Notes under the pieces: generated by a model
The model's database searches: none
Seen by the model: the letters and a program-made list of their open reading frames with translations, nothing else
Told to the model about the DNA's origin: nothing
Assembly (NCBI RefSeq): GCF_007874125.1
Contig: NZ_CP040128.1
Coordinates: 248,001 to 312,000 of the forward strand
Direction: 5' to 3'
Origin: Noviherbaspirillum sp. UKPF54
Lineage (GTDB): Bacteria > Pseudomonadota > Gammaproteobacteria > Burkholderiales > Burkholderiaceae_D
Length of the DNA: 64,000 bases
In this document: piece after piece, positions 27,881 to 36,052 of the stretch
How positions within the stretch are numbered: position 1 is the stretch's first letter
Layout: each line of letters begins with the position of its first letter
Position numbers and translations under genes: made by a program

Positions 27881-27900
27881 GTTGCTGCGCAACAAATTCT
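27881..27900. promoter_or_regulatory. PhaR-like operator at the phasin transcription start
   Basis: GTTGC-TGC-GCAAC (27881-27893) is a perfect inverted repeat lying exactly at the predicted +1. It overlaps GCAACAAATTCT (27889-27900), which closely resembles the GCA-rich PhaR repeat described, as I recall it, at the Ralstonia eutropha phaP promoter. A repressor here would block initiation until PHB granules titrate it away. Confidence 0.5.
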
Positions 27901-27961
27901 GACAACGTTTTTCTGTCAACCGCCACCGCGCATTTGCGCGCCCGAATTTTTGGAGAAGCCC

Positions 27962-28513
27962 ATGTTCCCGATTCAAGACCAGATTTCCGTCGCCACCAAG
28001 AACAGCCTCGAAGCGAACCTCGCGCTGTACGCCTCGCTGACCAACAAGACTCTCGAAAGCATCGAAAAGCTGGTCAACCTGAACATCACCGCGGTCAAGG
28101 CCTCGATGGAAGAATCGTCGGCCGCCGCGCGCCAGTTGCTGGCTGCCAAGGACCCGCAGGAATTCCTTACCGTCGTCACGGCGCAGAGCAAGCCGGCTCT
28201 GGAAAAGGCGGTCGCCTACGGTAACCATGTCTCCGGTATCGCCAGCGGCGCTCATGCCGAATTCGTCAAGGCGGCCGAAGTGCAGATGGCTGCGCTCGCC
28301 AGCAAGGTCAACGAACTCGTCGACGAAGCCAGCAAGAAGGCGCCGGCCGGCACCGAAGGCGTGGTCGCCATCATGAAATCCGCTCTGGGCAATGCCAACG
28401 GCGGTTACGAGCAGTTCGCCAGCACCGCCAAGCAGGCGATGGAAATGCTGGAAGCGAACGTGAATGCCGCCGTCGGCCAGTTCGTCAAGACTGCCGTCCA
28501 GCGCGCTGCCTGA
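27962..28513 (+). CDS. phaP: Phasin (PHB granule-associated protein)
   Basis: A 183-residue amphipathic helical protein that coats polyhydroxybutyrate granules. Seen: N-terminus MFPIQDQISVATKNSLEANL followed by the phasin_2 pattern (NKTLESIEKLVNLNITAVKASMEES, then ARQLLAAKDPQEF), Ala-rich with no Cys or Trp. A GGAGAAG site precedes the ATG. It has its own promoter with PhaR-like sites and its own terminator, so it is expressed independently of phaAB. Confidence 0.95.
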   Translation: MFPIQDQISVATKNSLEANLALYASLTNKTLESIEKLVNLNITAVKASMEESSAAARQLLAAKDPQEFLTVVTAQSKPALEKAVAYGNHVSGIASGAHAEFVKAAEVQMAALASKVNELVDEASKKAPAGTEGVVAIMKSALGNANGGYEQFASTAKQAMEMLEANVNAAVGQFVKTAVQRAA

Positions 28514-28540
28514 TCGATAGCAGCGGCAAGTTTCAGCTCA

Positions 28541-28572
28541 AAAAAAACGGGCCGCGTCGCGGCCCGTTTTTT
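28541..28572 (+). terminator. Terminator of phaP
   Basis: CGGGCCGC (28548-28555) pairs with GCGGCCCG (28559-28566) around GTC, flanked by A7 and T6. The A/T flanks make it usable from both strands, serving phaP and the convergent trxC operon. Confidence 0.92.
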
Positions 28573-28587
28573 ATTGCCCCACGCGTA

Positions 28588-29016
28588 TCACAGATGGGCG
28601 CGTACCCAACGCACGATGTCGCCCGCGCCCATCGCGCCGGCCTGGCGCGCAATCTCCCGTCCCTGATGGAACAGCGCGAGCGTGGGGATGCTGCGGATCG
28701 CAAGGCGAGCCCCCAGCGCCTGTTCTTCGTCGGTGTTTACCTTCGCCAGCCGCACCCTCGGTTCCAGTTGCGCGGCCGCCTGCTCGAACGCCGGTGCCAT
28801 CATGCGGCAGGGGCCGCACCACGGCGCCCAGAAATCCACCAGCAGCGGGATGTCGCCGCGGCTGACGTGGCGCTCGAAATCGGCCGTGTTCAGCGTCGCC
28901 GGATGGCCGTCGAACAAGGGGCGGTGGCAGCGCCCGCAATCGGGCGACTCGGACAGGCGTTCCGACGGCACGCGGTTGACCGCCTGACAGCGGGGGCAGA
29001 CGATGTGCAGGGGCAT
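28588..29016 (-). CDS. trxC: Thioredoxin 2 (zinc-binding thioredoxin TrxC)
   Basis: A 142-residue cytoplasmic disulfide reductase. Seen: N-terminal zinc module CPRC (7-10) and CGRC (27-30), then a thioredoxin fold with active site WCGPC at 66-70 and cis-Pro in SIPTLALF. The zinc module distinguishes TrxC from TrxA. In E. coli TrxC is induced by oxidative stress. AAAAGGAA precedes the ATG. It is third in the operon cbpA-cbpM-trxC, linking protein reduction with chaperone genes. Confidence 0.93.
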   Translation of the reverse strand: MPLHIVCPRCQAVNRVPSERLSESPDCGRCHRPLFDGHPATLNTADFERHVSRGDIPLLVDFWAPWCGPCRMMAPAFEQAAAQLEPRVRLAKVNTDEEQALGARLAIRSIPTLALFHQGREIARQAGAMGAGDIVRWVRAHL

Positions 29017-29030
29017 GGGATATTCCTTTT

Positions 29031-29339
29031 CTAGTCCAGTGACAGTCCGGCGCGCCGCATGCGCACCCGCAGGCGATCCAGTTCATCCAGCAGGTCGGCT
29101 ACCAGCCCGGCCAACTCGGGATTGGCGTCGAAGCCGCGTTCGATTCCGGTCAGGCGCAGCGTGCGCCGCAGGTCGCCGCCGGAAAACAGCCAGCGCGCCG
29201 GGTCCGCGCCAGGCCGGGCTGGCAGCACGCCGGCCTGCACGTGTTCGATGATCCATTCGCGGCTGACGGCGCAGCTTACCGCCAGCTCGTCGAGCGTCAG
29301 CTGCGCGTCCTCCAGCAGCAATGCGACGTGTTCTTGCAT
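29031..29339 (-). CDS. cbpM: Chaperone modulator CbpM
   Basis: A 102-residue small MerR-like protein that binds the J domain of CbpA and restrains its activity. Seen: helical composition with the family elements LTLDELAVSCAVSREWIIEHVQAGVL and a C-terminal helix LVADLLDELDRLRVRMR. AAGGAG lies 8 bp upstream of the ATG. It lies 12 bp after cbpA, the conserved cbpA-cbpM order. Confidence 0.88.
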   Translation of the reverse strand: MQEHVALLLEDAQLTLDELAVSCAVSREWIIEHVQAGVLPARPGADPARWLFSGGDLRRTLRLTGIERGFDANPELAGLVADLLDELDRLRVRMRRAGLSLD

Positions 29340-29351
29340 GACTCAGACTCC

Positions 29352-30302
29352 TTAGAGGGTGGCATGAATCCTCTCGCGGGGATTGAACGCCATCTCGCGC
29401 GCCATGGTCCGGTACAGTTCGCGCGCCTTCTCGCTGGCCGCCGGCGGCAGCACCACTTCCATCACCAGGTACAGGTCGCCGGGCGTCGGGCCCGGAATGC
29501 CGCGCCCCTTGAGGCGCAGCTTGCGCCCGGTCTGCGAGCCATCCGGAATACGCACCTCGAGCACGCCGTCCGGCACCGGCGCCTGCACGTTTGCGCCCAG
29601 CGCCGCTTCCCACGGCGCGATCGGCAGCGTCGCATAGACGTCGCGCCCTTCGACGCGATAGCGCGCATGCGGCTTGAAATGCACTTCCAGGTACAGGTCG
29701 CCGGGCGGAGCGCCGCCGATGCCGGGGTTGCCCTGTCCGGCCAGCCGGATCAGCTGCCCCTCGCGCACGCCCTTTGGAATGTGCACGTCGAGCGTATGTT
29801 CCGCCAGGCCGACGTGGCCGCGCGCATCCTGGCGCGGCACGCGCAGCGTCAGGGTGCGCGTGGCGCCATGGTAGGCGTCCTCCAGATCTAGCATGACCTT
29901 GGCGTGATGGTCTTCGCCGCGCATCTGGAAGTGTGCCTGGCCGGCATGTCTTGCGCCGCGCCCCATATGGGCGCCGAACAGTTCGGAGAAAAAGTCGCTG
30001 AAATCGGCCCCGTCGGGCATGCCCGCGCCGGAAAATTCGAATCCGGCATCCCAGTCGGGCGGCGCATGGAATTCCTGCCCGGCGTGATAACGCTGGCCCA
30101 GCTGGTCGTAGGCGGCGCGCTTTTCGGTATCGGAAAGCACCGCGAACGCCTCGTTGACCTCTTTCATGCGCGCTTCCGCATCCGGTTCCTTCGACACGTC
30201 CGGATGGTACTTGCGCGCCAGCTTGCGGAACGCCTTCTTGATCTCGTCCGCGCTGGCATCCCGGGACACGCCCAGGGTCTGGTAATAGTCCTTGAATTCC
30301 AA
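29352..30302 (-). CDS. cbpA: Curved DNA-binding protein CbpA (DnaJ-type co-chaperone)
   Basis: A 316-residue J-domain protein stimulating DnaK and, in E. coli, binding curved DNA. Seen: J domain at 5-70 with the HPD motif (KYHPDVSKEP), a Gly/Phe-type linker without the zinc fingers of DnaJ, and two C-terminal beta-sandwich domains (LTLRVPRQD, LEVRIPDGSQTGRKLRL). It starts with TTG at 30302, supported by AAGGAGA 7 bp upstream and the family N-terminus (M)EFKDYYQTLGV. First gene of the operon; divergent from two hsp20 genes. Confidence 0.92.
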   Translation of the reverse strand: MEFKDYYQTLGVSRDASADEIKKAFRKLARKYHPDVSKEPDAEARMKEVNEAFAVLSDTEKRAAYDQLGQRYHAGQEFHAPPDWDAGFEFSGAGMPDGADFSDFFSELFGAHMGRGARHAGQAHFQMRGEDHHAKVMLDLEDAYHGATRTLTLRVPRQDARGHVGLAEHTLDVHIPKGVREGQLIRLAGQGNPGIGGAPPGDLYLEVHFKPHARYRVEGRDVYATLPIAPWEAALGANVQAPVPDGVLEVRIPDGSQTGRKLRLKGRGIPGPTPGDLYLVMEVVLPPAASEKARELYRTMAREMAFNPRERIHATL

Positions 30303-30490
30303 GAAAGATCTCCTTCAGAACTGAGGAACTACAAAGGATTGTCGTCGTAAAAGATGGTGCCGGCCACGCCCGAAATCAAGGCATTGAAATTTTGCACGGC
30401 GAACTTATGTTGGGAATACAGGCCGCTGCGGCACGGCTGAAACGTGCGCCGGCTGGTGAATTAAACCCATTGCACATGAAGGAGAACAGC

Positions 30491-30934
30491 ATGATGTACC
30501 GGTCGATGTTCCCCCGCGACATATTCGCGGAGTTTGACCGCCTGCAGCGCGACCTGCAGCAGGCACTCGATACCAATCCCAGCATCCGCGGCGCGGGCTA
30601 TGGCGCCTTTCCCGCGCTGAACATCGGCGGCACGCCGCAGAGCGTGGAACTGTATGCATTCGCCCCGGGCCTCGATCCGAACAGCATCGATGTCCACCTG
30701 GACCGCGGCGTGCTTACGATTTCCGGCGAGCGCGCGGCCGAACTGCCCAAGGAGGACGAGAAGACCTCGGTCCATATCAACGAGCGCTTCGCCGGCCGCT
30801 TCCGGCGCGTGGTCAGCCTGCCGGATGACGACATCAATCCGAGCGGCGTGTCGGCCACCTATCGTGACGGCGTGCTGCATGTCAGCGTCAAGCGCCGCCA
30901 GGCACCGCAGCCGCGCCGCATCGCCATTCAGTAA
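30491..30934 (+). CDS. Small heat shock protein Hsp20 (first copy)
   Basis: A 147-residue ATP-independent holdase. Seen: N-terminal MMYRSMFPRDIFAEFDRLQRDLQQ and the alpha-crystallin domain at about 45-140 with SVELYAFAPGLDPNSIDVHLDRG, ERFAGRFRRVVSLP and the ADGVL-type motif YRDGVLHVSVKR. AAGGAG precedes the ATG. The 188-bp gap to cbpA contains a TTGAAA near 30385, but no convincing sigma32 -10, so heat control is not proven. A second hsp20 follows 14 bp downstream. Confidence 0.92.
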   Translation: MMYRSMFPRDIFAEFDRLQRDLQQALDTNPSIRGAGYGAFPALNIGGTPQSVELYAFAPGLDPNSIDVHLDRGVLTISGERAAELPKEDEKTSVHINERFAGRFRRVVSLPDDDINPSGVSATYRDGVLHVSVKRRQAPQPRRIAIQ

Positions 30935-30948
30935 GAAGGAGATCGATC

Positions 30949-31332
30949 ATGAGCGAAAACACCAATGTGACGAAGAAGGAAGACGGCGCGGCTCGCAACG
31001 AGGCGGCCCTGCTGCCGCCGGTCGACGTGGTCGAGGATGCGTCCGGCATCACGCTATACGCCGACTTGCCGGGCGTGCCGAAGGATAAGCTGAGCCTGCA
31101 GCTGGAAGCTGACAGCCTGACCATCGAGGGCGAGGTCGCGCTGGGCACGACGGAAGGTATGGAATCGAGCCATGCCGAAGTCAGGCTGCCGCGCTACCGT
31201 CGCGTGTTTACCCTGTCCAAGGAACTCGACAGCGAGAAGGCAGCGGCCGAATTCAAGAATGGCGTGCTCAAGCTGCGCATTCCGAAGGCAGAACATGCGC
31301 AGCCGCGCAAGATCGACATCAAGGTAAGCTGA
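30949..31332 (+). CDS. Small heat shock protein Hsp20 (second copy)
   Basis: A 127-residue holdase distinct from its neighbour. Seen: alpha-crystallin domain at about 25-125 with DVVEDASGITLYADLPGVPKDKLSL and the C-terminal FKNGVLKLRIPKAEHAQPRKI, which includes the I/V-x-I/V-like tail. AAGGAG lies 9 bp before the ATG. Paired sHsps often co-assemble; here the two are translated from one message. Confidence 0.92.
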   Translation: MSENTNVTKKEDGAARNEAALLPPVDVVEDASGITLYADLPGVPKDKLSLQLEADSLTIEGEVALGTTEGMESSHAEVRLPRYRRVFTLSKELDSEKAAAEFKNGVLKLRIPKAEHAQPRKIDIKVS

Positions 31333-31351
31333 CCGGCTTGCGTTCGTGCAT

Positions 31352-31376
31352 GGCGGGACTACGGTCCCGCCTTTTT
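31352..31376 (+). terminator. Terminator of the hsp20 pair
   Basis: GGCGGGAC (31352-31359), loop TACG, GTCCCGCC (31364-31371), then five T. UUCG-type tetraloop geometry and a perfect 8-bp stem. Confidence 0.92.
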
Positions 31377-31387
31377 ATTGCACGAGC

Positions 31388-32830
31388 TTATTGCACGAAT
31401 TGCGCCAGGCGGATCGGCGAGGCGATCTTGCGTGCCGACAGCGGGTGGACCTGCAGCTTGCCCAGCGCAAGCGCGCGCGTGACGGTCTTGTAGGTGTCGA
31501 CGTCGAAGGCCGATAGCGCCGGCGCCTGCTCCAGGATGTCCCACAAGTCGCGTTCGTCGCGCACCGTGCCGAGGTAGCTCCAGTTGTCGACCACGTGCAC
31601 CTCGCTTCTGCCGGCGGTGCCGGTTTCGAGCAGGCCGATCGGCCCGACGTAGGGCCAGGGCTTGAGTTTGAGCGCGGCCAGCGCGAGCTCGAGGCGGGCC
31701 TCGTGCTGCTCCGGCGGCTCCTGGCCAGCGCATGCGCCGCGACAGCGGCCCGCTGCGTGCGCGTTGCATGCGAGGCCGGTATCGTTGCGCGCTTCCAGCC
31801 CGAGCAGTACCGGGCACAGGCCATGCTCGTCGGTGAGCGCCTGGAGCGCCATCTCGGCCTTGTCGGGTGAATTGAACAAGCCGTACAGGTGCTCGCCGCG
31901 GCCGAAATCCAGTTCGCTGGCATGGACCAGCACCGGTCGCCGGCGGCCGTCGGGCGCGGGACGTAGTTGCCAGCTGCATATGTCGCGTTCGCGCGGCGCG
32001 CCGTGCACCGGTCTCAGGCGCTTTTGCAGTTGCGCTTCCAGCAGTTGCGCCCCGATTTCTCCCGCCGTCTCGTGCCACGCGAGGCGGCGCACGGCGCGCG
32101 CGAGCTGCGCGCCGCGGCTGGAAGGGTGGTCGGGGAAATGCGCGAGCACGCGCTGCCGCAGTTGCTGGCCGCGGCCCACATACAGCGCGACGTCGTGCTC
32201 GCCATGGAACACGTACACGCCCGGCGTGTCCGGCAGGTCGTCGAGCAGTTCCGGTTCCAGCTGCGCAGGAATGCTCGGACGCTGCAGCAGTTGTCCGACC
32301 GCGTCATCGAGGGCTTCCGGCGCCAGCGTCGCCTCCAGCTTTCTCCAGAACTGCCAGAGCAGGTCGGCATCGGCCAGCGCGCGATGGCGCGCCTGCGCCG
32401 ACAGGCCGTGACGCTCCACCAGCGCGTCGAGACTATGCTTGATCTCCTGCGGAAACAGCTTGCGCGAGAGCTTGACCGTGCACAGCGCCTCGCAGCGCAA
32501 CGTCATGCCGAGGCGCTTGAACGCATTGCGCAGGAAGCCGTAATCGAAGCGCGCGTTGTGCGCGATGAACAGGCCGCCCTGCAGGCGGTGCAGCACCTCG
32601 CCGGCCAGCGTGGCGAAGGTCGGTGCGTCGCGCACCATGGCGTCGCTGATGCCGGTCAGGTGCTGGATGAACGGTGGAATCGGTGCTTGCGGATTGACCA
32701 GCGCCGACCAGCGGCTCACGCCGGCGGCGGAAACCTCCACCAGGCCGATTTCAGTGATGAAGTCGGCAGCCGGATTGGGCCCCGTCGTCTCCAGGTCGAT
32801 GAAGATCAGCTTGGGATAGCGATTGAGCAT
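31388..32830 (-). CDS. DEDDh 3'-5' exonuclease fused to GIY-YIG nuclease (Cho/UvrC-like)
   Basis: A 480-residue two-domain nuclease. Seen: N-terminal DnaQ-type exonuclease at about 5-175 with ExoI FIDLETTGPNP and ExoIII HRALADADLLWQF, then a UvrC-like GIY-YIG domain at about 205-290 (TPGVYVFHGEHDVALYVGRG), then a roughly 190-residue C-terminal part. This architecture is widespread in proteobacteria and annotated as an epsilon-like exonuclease with UvrC N-terminus. A repair role is inferred. The ATG at 32830 (MLNRYPKLIFIDLETTG) is chosen because the exonuclease fold starts immediately after it. Confidence 0.88.
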   Translation of the reverse strand: MLNRYPKLIFIDLETTGPNPAADFITEIGLVEVSAAGVSRWSALVNPQAPIPPFIQHLTGISDAMVRDAPTFATLAGEVLHRLQGGLFIAHNARFDYGFLRNAFKRLGMTLRCEALCTVKLSRKLFPQEIKHSLDALVERHGLSAQARHRALADADLLWQFWRKLEATLAPEALDDAVGQLLQRPSIPAQLEPELLDDLPDTPGVYVFHGEHDVALYVGRGQQLRQRVLAHFPDHPSSRGAQLARAVRRLAWHETAGEIGAQLLEAQLQKRLRPVHGAPRERDICSWQLRPAPDGRRRPVLVHASELDFGRGEHLYGLFNSPDKAEMALQALTDEHGLCPVLLGLEARNDTGLACNAHAAGRCRGACAGQEPPEQHEARLELALAALKLKPWPYVGPIGLLETGTAGRSEVHVVDNWSYLGTVRDERDLWDILEQAPALSAFDVDTYKTVTRALALGKLQVHPLSARKIASPIRLAQFVQ

Positions 32831-32958
32831 GGCGGTGCAATTCCACAGTCGGCTGACCAGCGATGTGGGGCAACGCTGATTACAGGAAGAAGGGCGGCCG
32901 GCGGGCGCCGGCAGAATCAATCTTTGACCGCAGAAAATGCAAAAAGTTCACTGCACAT

Positions 32959-33177
32959 TCAGGCAGAAACGACGCGGATGCGCACGTCGCCCAGGCTGAC
33001 GACTTGTCCTGCGCGGATCTTGCACGTCTTGCGCAATTCCGTCTTGCCGTCGACGCAGACATCGCCGCCGGCCACGAGCGCCTTGCCGGCACCGCCGCTG
33101 TCGCAGATGCCGACGAGCTTGAGCAGTTGGTTGAGTTCGACGTATTCGCCGTCAAGGGTGAAATCAAGTTTTTGCAT
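32959..33177 (-). CDS. RNA-binding S4 domain protein (YbcJ-like)
   Basis: A 72-residue small S4 protein. Seen: YVELNQLLKLVGICDSGGAGKALVAGGDVCVDG, the core of the S4 fold, followed by CKIRAGQVVSLGDVRIRV. It is likely an RNA-binding accessory protein, target unknown. It stands between the exonuclease and metallopeptidase genes on the same strand. Confidence 0.85.
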   Translation of the reverse strand: MQKLDFTLDGEYVELNQLLKLVGICDSGGAGKALVAGGDVCVDGKTELRKTCKIRAGQVVSLGDVRIRVVSA

Positions 33178-33214
33178 GGTCGGAGGTAAGTGCGGGCAAG
33201 CGCCCGCGTGGTAA

Positions 33215-34084
33215 TCAGAGCTGGCGTGCCTCGAAGGTATTGCAGGCGCTCATTTTCCCGGTTTCGATGCCGCGCGTGAACCAGCGTACGCGCTGCGCCG
33301 AGCTGCCGTGGGTGAATGAATCGGGCACGACATAACCCTGCGCCTGCTTTTGCAGTGCGTCGTCGCCGATCGCGGACGCGGCGTTCAGCGCCGTTTCGAC
33401 ATCGCCTTCTTCCAGGATGTGGCGCGTCTGGTTCGCGTGGTAGGCCCAGACGCCGGCGAAGCAGTCGGCCTGCAGTTCCAGTCGCACCGACAAGGCGTTG
33501 GCCTGCGCTTCCGACACCCGGCGGCGCATGCTGTCGACCTTGTCCGAAATGCCGAGCAGGTGCTGCACATGGTGCCCGACTTCATGCGCGATCACGTAGG
33601 CTTGCGCGAATTCGCCGGAAACGTTGAAGCGCTGCTGCATGAGGCGGTAGAAGGAGAGATCGATATACACTTTCTGGTCGCCCGGGCAATAGAACGGGCC
33701 GACCGCGGTCAGGCCGGTGCCGCAAGCCGTTGGCGTCCTGCCGGAATACAGCACCAGGCGCGGGTCGACATACTGGCGGCCTTGCTCGCGGAACAGATCG
33801 GTCCAGGTGTCTTCGGTGTCGGCCAGCACGGTGCGCACGAAGCGCGTCATCTGGTCGTTGGCGGGCGCATGCTGCGGGGACTGGACTTGCGCGGTCTGTT
33901 GCGAGCCGCCGCTCAGCATGCTGAGGATGGACAGCGGGTTGACGCCGAACAGCAGCGACGCCACGACCGCGATGACGACCGTGCCGATGCCCAGCGAACC
34001 GCCGCCCAGGCCGATGCCGAAACCGCCGCCGCCATCACGGCGGTCTTCCACATTGTCGCTTTCGCGATTGCCTTCCCACCTCAT
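33215..34084 (-). CDS. Neutral zinc metallopeptidase (YpfJ family)
   Basis: A 289-residue membrane-anchored protein. Seen: Gly-rich cytoplasmic N-terminus, one transmembrane helix at about 30-52 (IGTVVIAVVASLLFGV), then a soluble domain with the zinc motif HEVGHHVQH at about 168-176 and later ELQADCFAGVWA, which supplies the third ligand, typical of the zn_peptidase/YpfJ family. AGGAGAA precedes the ATG. Function in the cell is not established for the family. Confidence 0.9.
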   Translation of the reverse strand: MRWEGNRESDNVEDRRDGGGGFGIGLGGGSLGIGTVVIAVVASLLFGVNPLSILSMLSGGSQQTAQVQSPQHAPANDQMTRFVRTVLADTEDTWTDLFREQGRQYVDPRLVLYSGRTPTACGTGLTAVGPFYCPGDQKVYIDLSFYRLMQQRFNVSGEFAQAYVIAHEVGHHVQHLLGISDKVDSMRRRVSEAQANALSVRLELQADCFAGVWAYHANQTRHILEEGDVETALNAASAIGDDALQKQAQGYVVPDSFTHGSSAQRVRWFTRGIETGKMSACNTFEARQL

Positions 34085-34165
34085 GACGTTTCTCCTGTAG
34101 CCGTACTCGCCGGAAATGGATGGACAACAAAGATGGACGTAAGTGCCATGGAAAGAGATGCCGCC

Positions 34166-35533
34166 TTACAGCAGGCGCGCCAGCAAGGCCTTGTCGAAGC
34201 GCGCTTCGAGCGGAATGCGCACGCGGTGGCCGCTGCCGGCGGCGACCGTCAGCGGCGCACCGTCTTCCGACGATTTCATCGATTCGAGCTTGACGATCTG
34301 GTTGCCGCTGGGGTGGATCACTTCCAGCCGGTCGCCGACCGAGAACCTGTTCTTTACCTCGACCTCGGCCCAGCCGTCGGCCACCGATTGCACGTCGCCG
34401 ACATAGTGGCTGCGGTGCACTTCCGACACGCCGCTCATGTAGTTCTGGTAATCCTGCGTATGGTGGCGCTGGTAGAAGCCGTCGGTGTAGCCGCGGTTGG
34501 CCAGCCCCTGCAGTTCGCCCAGCAAGCCTTCGTTGAACGGGCGTCCCGCCACCGCGTCGTCGATGGCGCGGCGGTACACTTGCGCGGTGCGCGCCACGTA
34601 GTACAGCGACTTGGTGCGGCCTTCGATCTTGAGCGAGTCGACGCCGATCTTGACCAGCCGCTCGACGTGCTCGACCGCGCGCAGATCCTTCGAATTCATG
34701 ATGTAGGTGCCGTGCTCGTCTTCCAGGATCGGCATCAGCTGGCCCGGACGCCCCGCTTCCTCGATCAGGTAGGGCTGGTCGGCCAGCGGATGGCGCGGCA
34801 TGTCGCCCAGCGCGGAAAACGACTGGTTCGCTTCCTCCAGCGCCTGCTGGTAGTTGAACTTGAGCGTCTCCACCGGAATGCGCGCGATGTCGCCGCTGGC
34901 GTCTTCCGATGCATTCATCACCTTGTAATCCCAGCGGCAGGAGTTGGTGCAGGTGCCCTGGTTCGGGTCGCGGTGATTGAAGTAGCCGGACAGCAGGCAG
35001 CGCCCGGAATAGGCGATGCACAAGGCGCCGTGCACGAAGACTTCGAGTTCCATCTCCGGGCATTGCTGGCGGATTTCCTCGATCTCGTCGAGCGACAGTT
35101 CACGCGACAGGATCACGCGCGTCAGCCCCATCTTGTGCCAGAACTTCACGTCGGCCCAGTTCACGGCGTTGGCCTGCACCGACAGGTGCACCGGCACTTC
35201 CGGCCACTTTTCGCGCACCATCATGATCAGGCCGGGATCGGCCATGATCAATGCATCCGGCTTCATCGCGATCACCGGCTCCATGTCGCGCAGGTAGGTC
35301 TTCAGCTTGGCGTTGTGCGCGAAGATGTTGGAGGCGACGAAGAACAGCTTGCCGCGCGCATGGGCTTCGCCGATGCCGGCTGCGAGCGCATCCAGCGTCG
35401 AGAATTCATTGTTGCGCGCGCGCAGGCTGTAGCGCGGCTGGCCGGCATAGACGGCGTCGGCGCCGAAATCGAAGGCGGCGTGCATCTTGGACAGCGAGCC
35501 GGCGGGGAGCAGGAGTTCGGGGGCGCGAGGCAT
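34166..35533 (-). CDS. trhP: tRNA hydroxylation protein TrhP (peptidase U32 family, YegQ)
   Basis: A 455-residue U32-family protein. Seen: N-terminus ELLLPAGSLSKMHAAFDFGADAVYAG, the U32 signature region ELEVFVHGALCIAYSGRCLLSGY with Cys residues, and CTNSCRWDY. The length and the C-terminal beta-barrel match YegQ/TrhP, which works in prephenate-dependent 5-hydroxyuridine formation at tRNA wobble position 34. Monocistronic or loosely linked with its neighbours. Confidence 0.88.
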   Translation of the reverse strand: MPRAPELLLPAGSLSKMHAAFDFGADAVYAGQPRYSLRARNNEFSTLDALAAGIGEAHARGKLFFVASNIFAHNAKLKTYLRDMEPVIAMKPDALIMADPGLIMMVREKWPEVPVHLSVQANAVNWADVKFWHKMGLTRVILSRELSLDEIEEIRQQCPEMELEVFVHGALCIAYSGRCLLSGYFNHRDPNQGTCTNSCRWDYKVMNASEDASGDIARIPVETLKFNYQQALEEANQSFSALGDMPRHPLADQPYLIEEAGRPGQLMPILEDEHGTYIMNSKDLRAVEHVERLVKIGVDSLKIEGRTKSLYYVARTAQVYRRAIDDAVAGRPFNEGLLGELQGLANRGYTDGFYQRHHTQDYQNYMSGVSEVHRSHYVGDVQSVADGWAEVEVKNRFSVGDRLEVIHPSGNQIVKLESMKSSEDGAPLTVAAGSGHRVRIPLEARFDKALLARLL

Positions 35534-35581
35534 GGGGGACTTTCAGGGAGAACAACGACGGCCGTGATTATACCGGGCCGG

Positions 35582-35953
35582 TCAAAATACCTGCCGGGTG
35601 AGCGCGACTTTCACGATGTAGGCGAATACCAGCAGCGCCGCGATGAACGCCGTGGTACGCACGGCCTTGGTCCTGCCACGCTTCAAGGCCACCGCGCCGA
35701 GCAGGATGTAGGCGACCAGCGCGAGTACCTTCGCGGTCAGCCAGCCTTGCACGAACGGATACTGGCCGCTCCACACCACCATCGTCAGCGCGCTGCCCAG
35801 CAGCACGGTATCGACCACATGCGGCGCGATACCGACCCAGCGTTGCTTGAGCAGGGCGGAGTCGCGCAGCATCCAGATGCCGCGCACCAGGAAGAAGCTG
35901 CCGCTCAGCGCGGCGCAGGTCATGTGGAGGTGCTTGATTGCGAGGTAGCTCAT
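35582..35953 (-). CDS. SirB2 family membrane protein
   Basis: A 123-residue protein with four hydrophobic segments. Seen: YLAIKHLHMTCAALSGSFFLVRG at the N-terminus and GWLTAKVLALVAYILLGAVAL later, the SirB2 pattern. The ATG at 35953 is preferred to a TTG nine bases upstream. Function unknown in the family despite the historical invasion-regulator name. Confidence 0.85.
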   Translation of the reverse strand: MSYLAIKHLHMTCAALSGSFFLVRGIWMLRDSALLKQRWVGIAPHVVDTVLLGSALTMVVWSGQYPFVQGWLTAKVLALVAYILLGAVALKRGRTKAVRTTAFIAALLVFAYIVKVALTRQVF

Positions 35954-36052
35954 CGGAGGCAAATGCGGGATGTGGTCGGATGAGCGGCATTGTAGAGCAG
36001 ATTCGGCCTGCCCTGCGCCGGCAGCTTGCCGGCGCTGCGGCGGTCACCGCGT

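Noticed and set aside
33350..35983. 877-codon open frame on the + strand
   Set aside because: Spans the reverse of the metallopeptidase, trhP and SirB2 genes; no recognisable domain and shadow-type composition.
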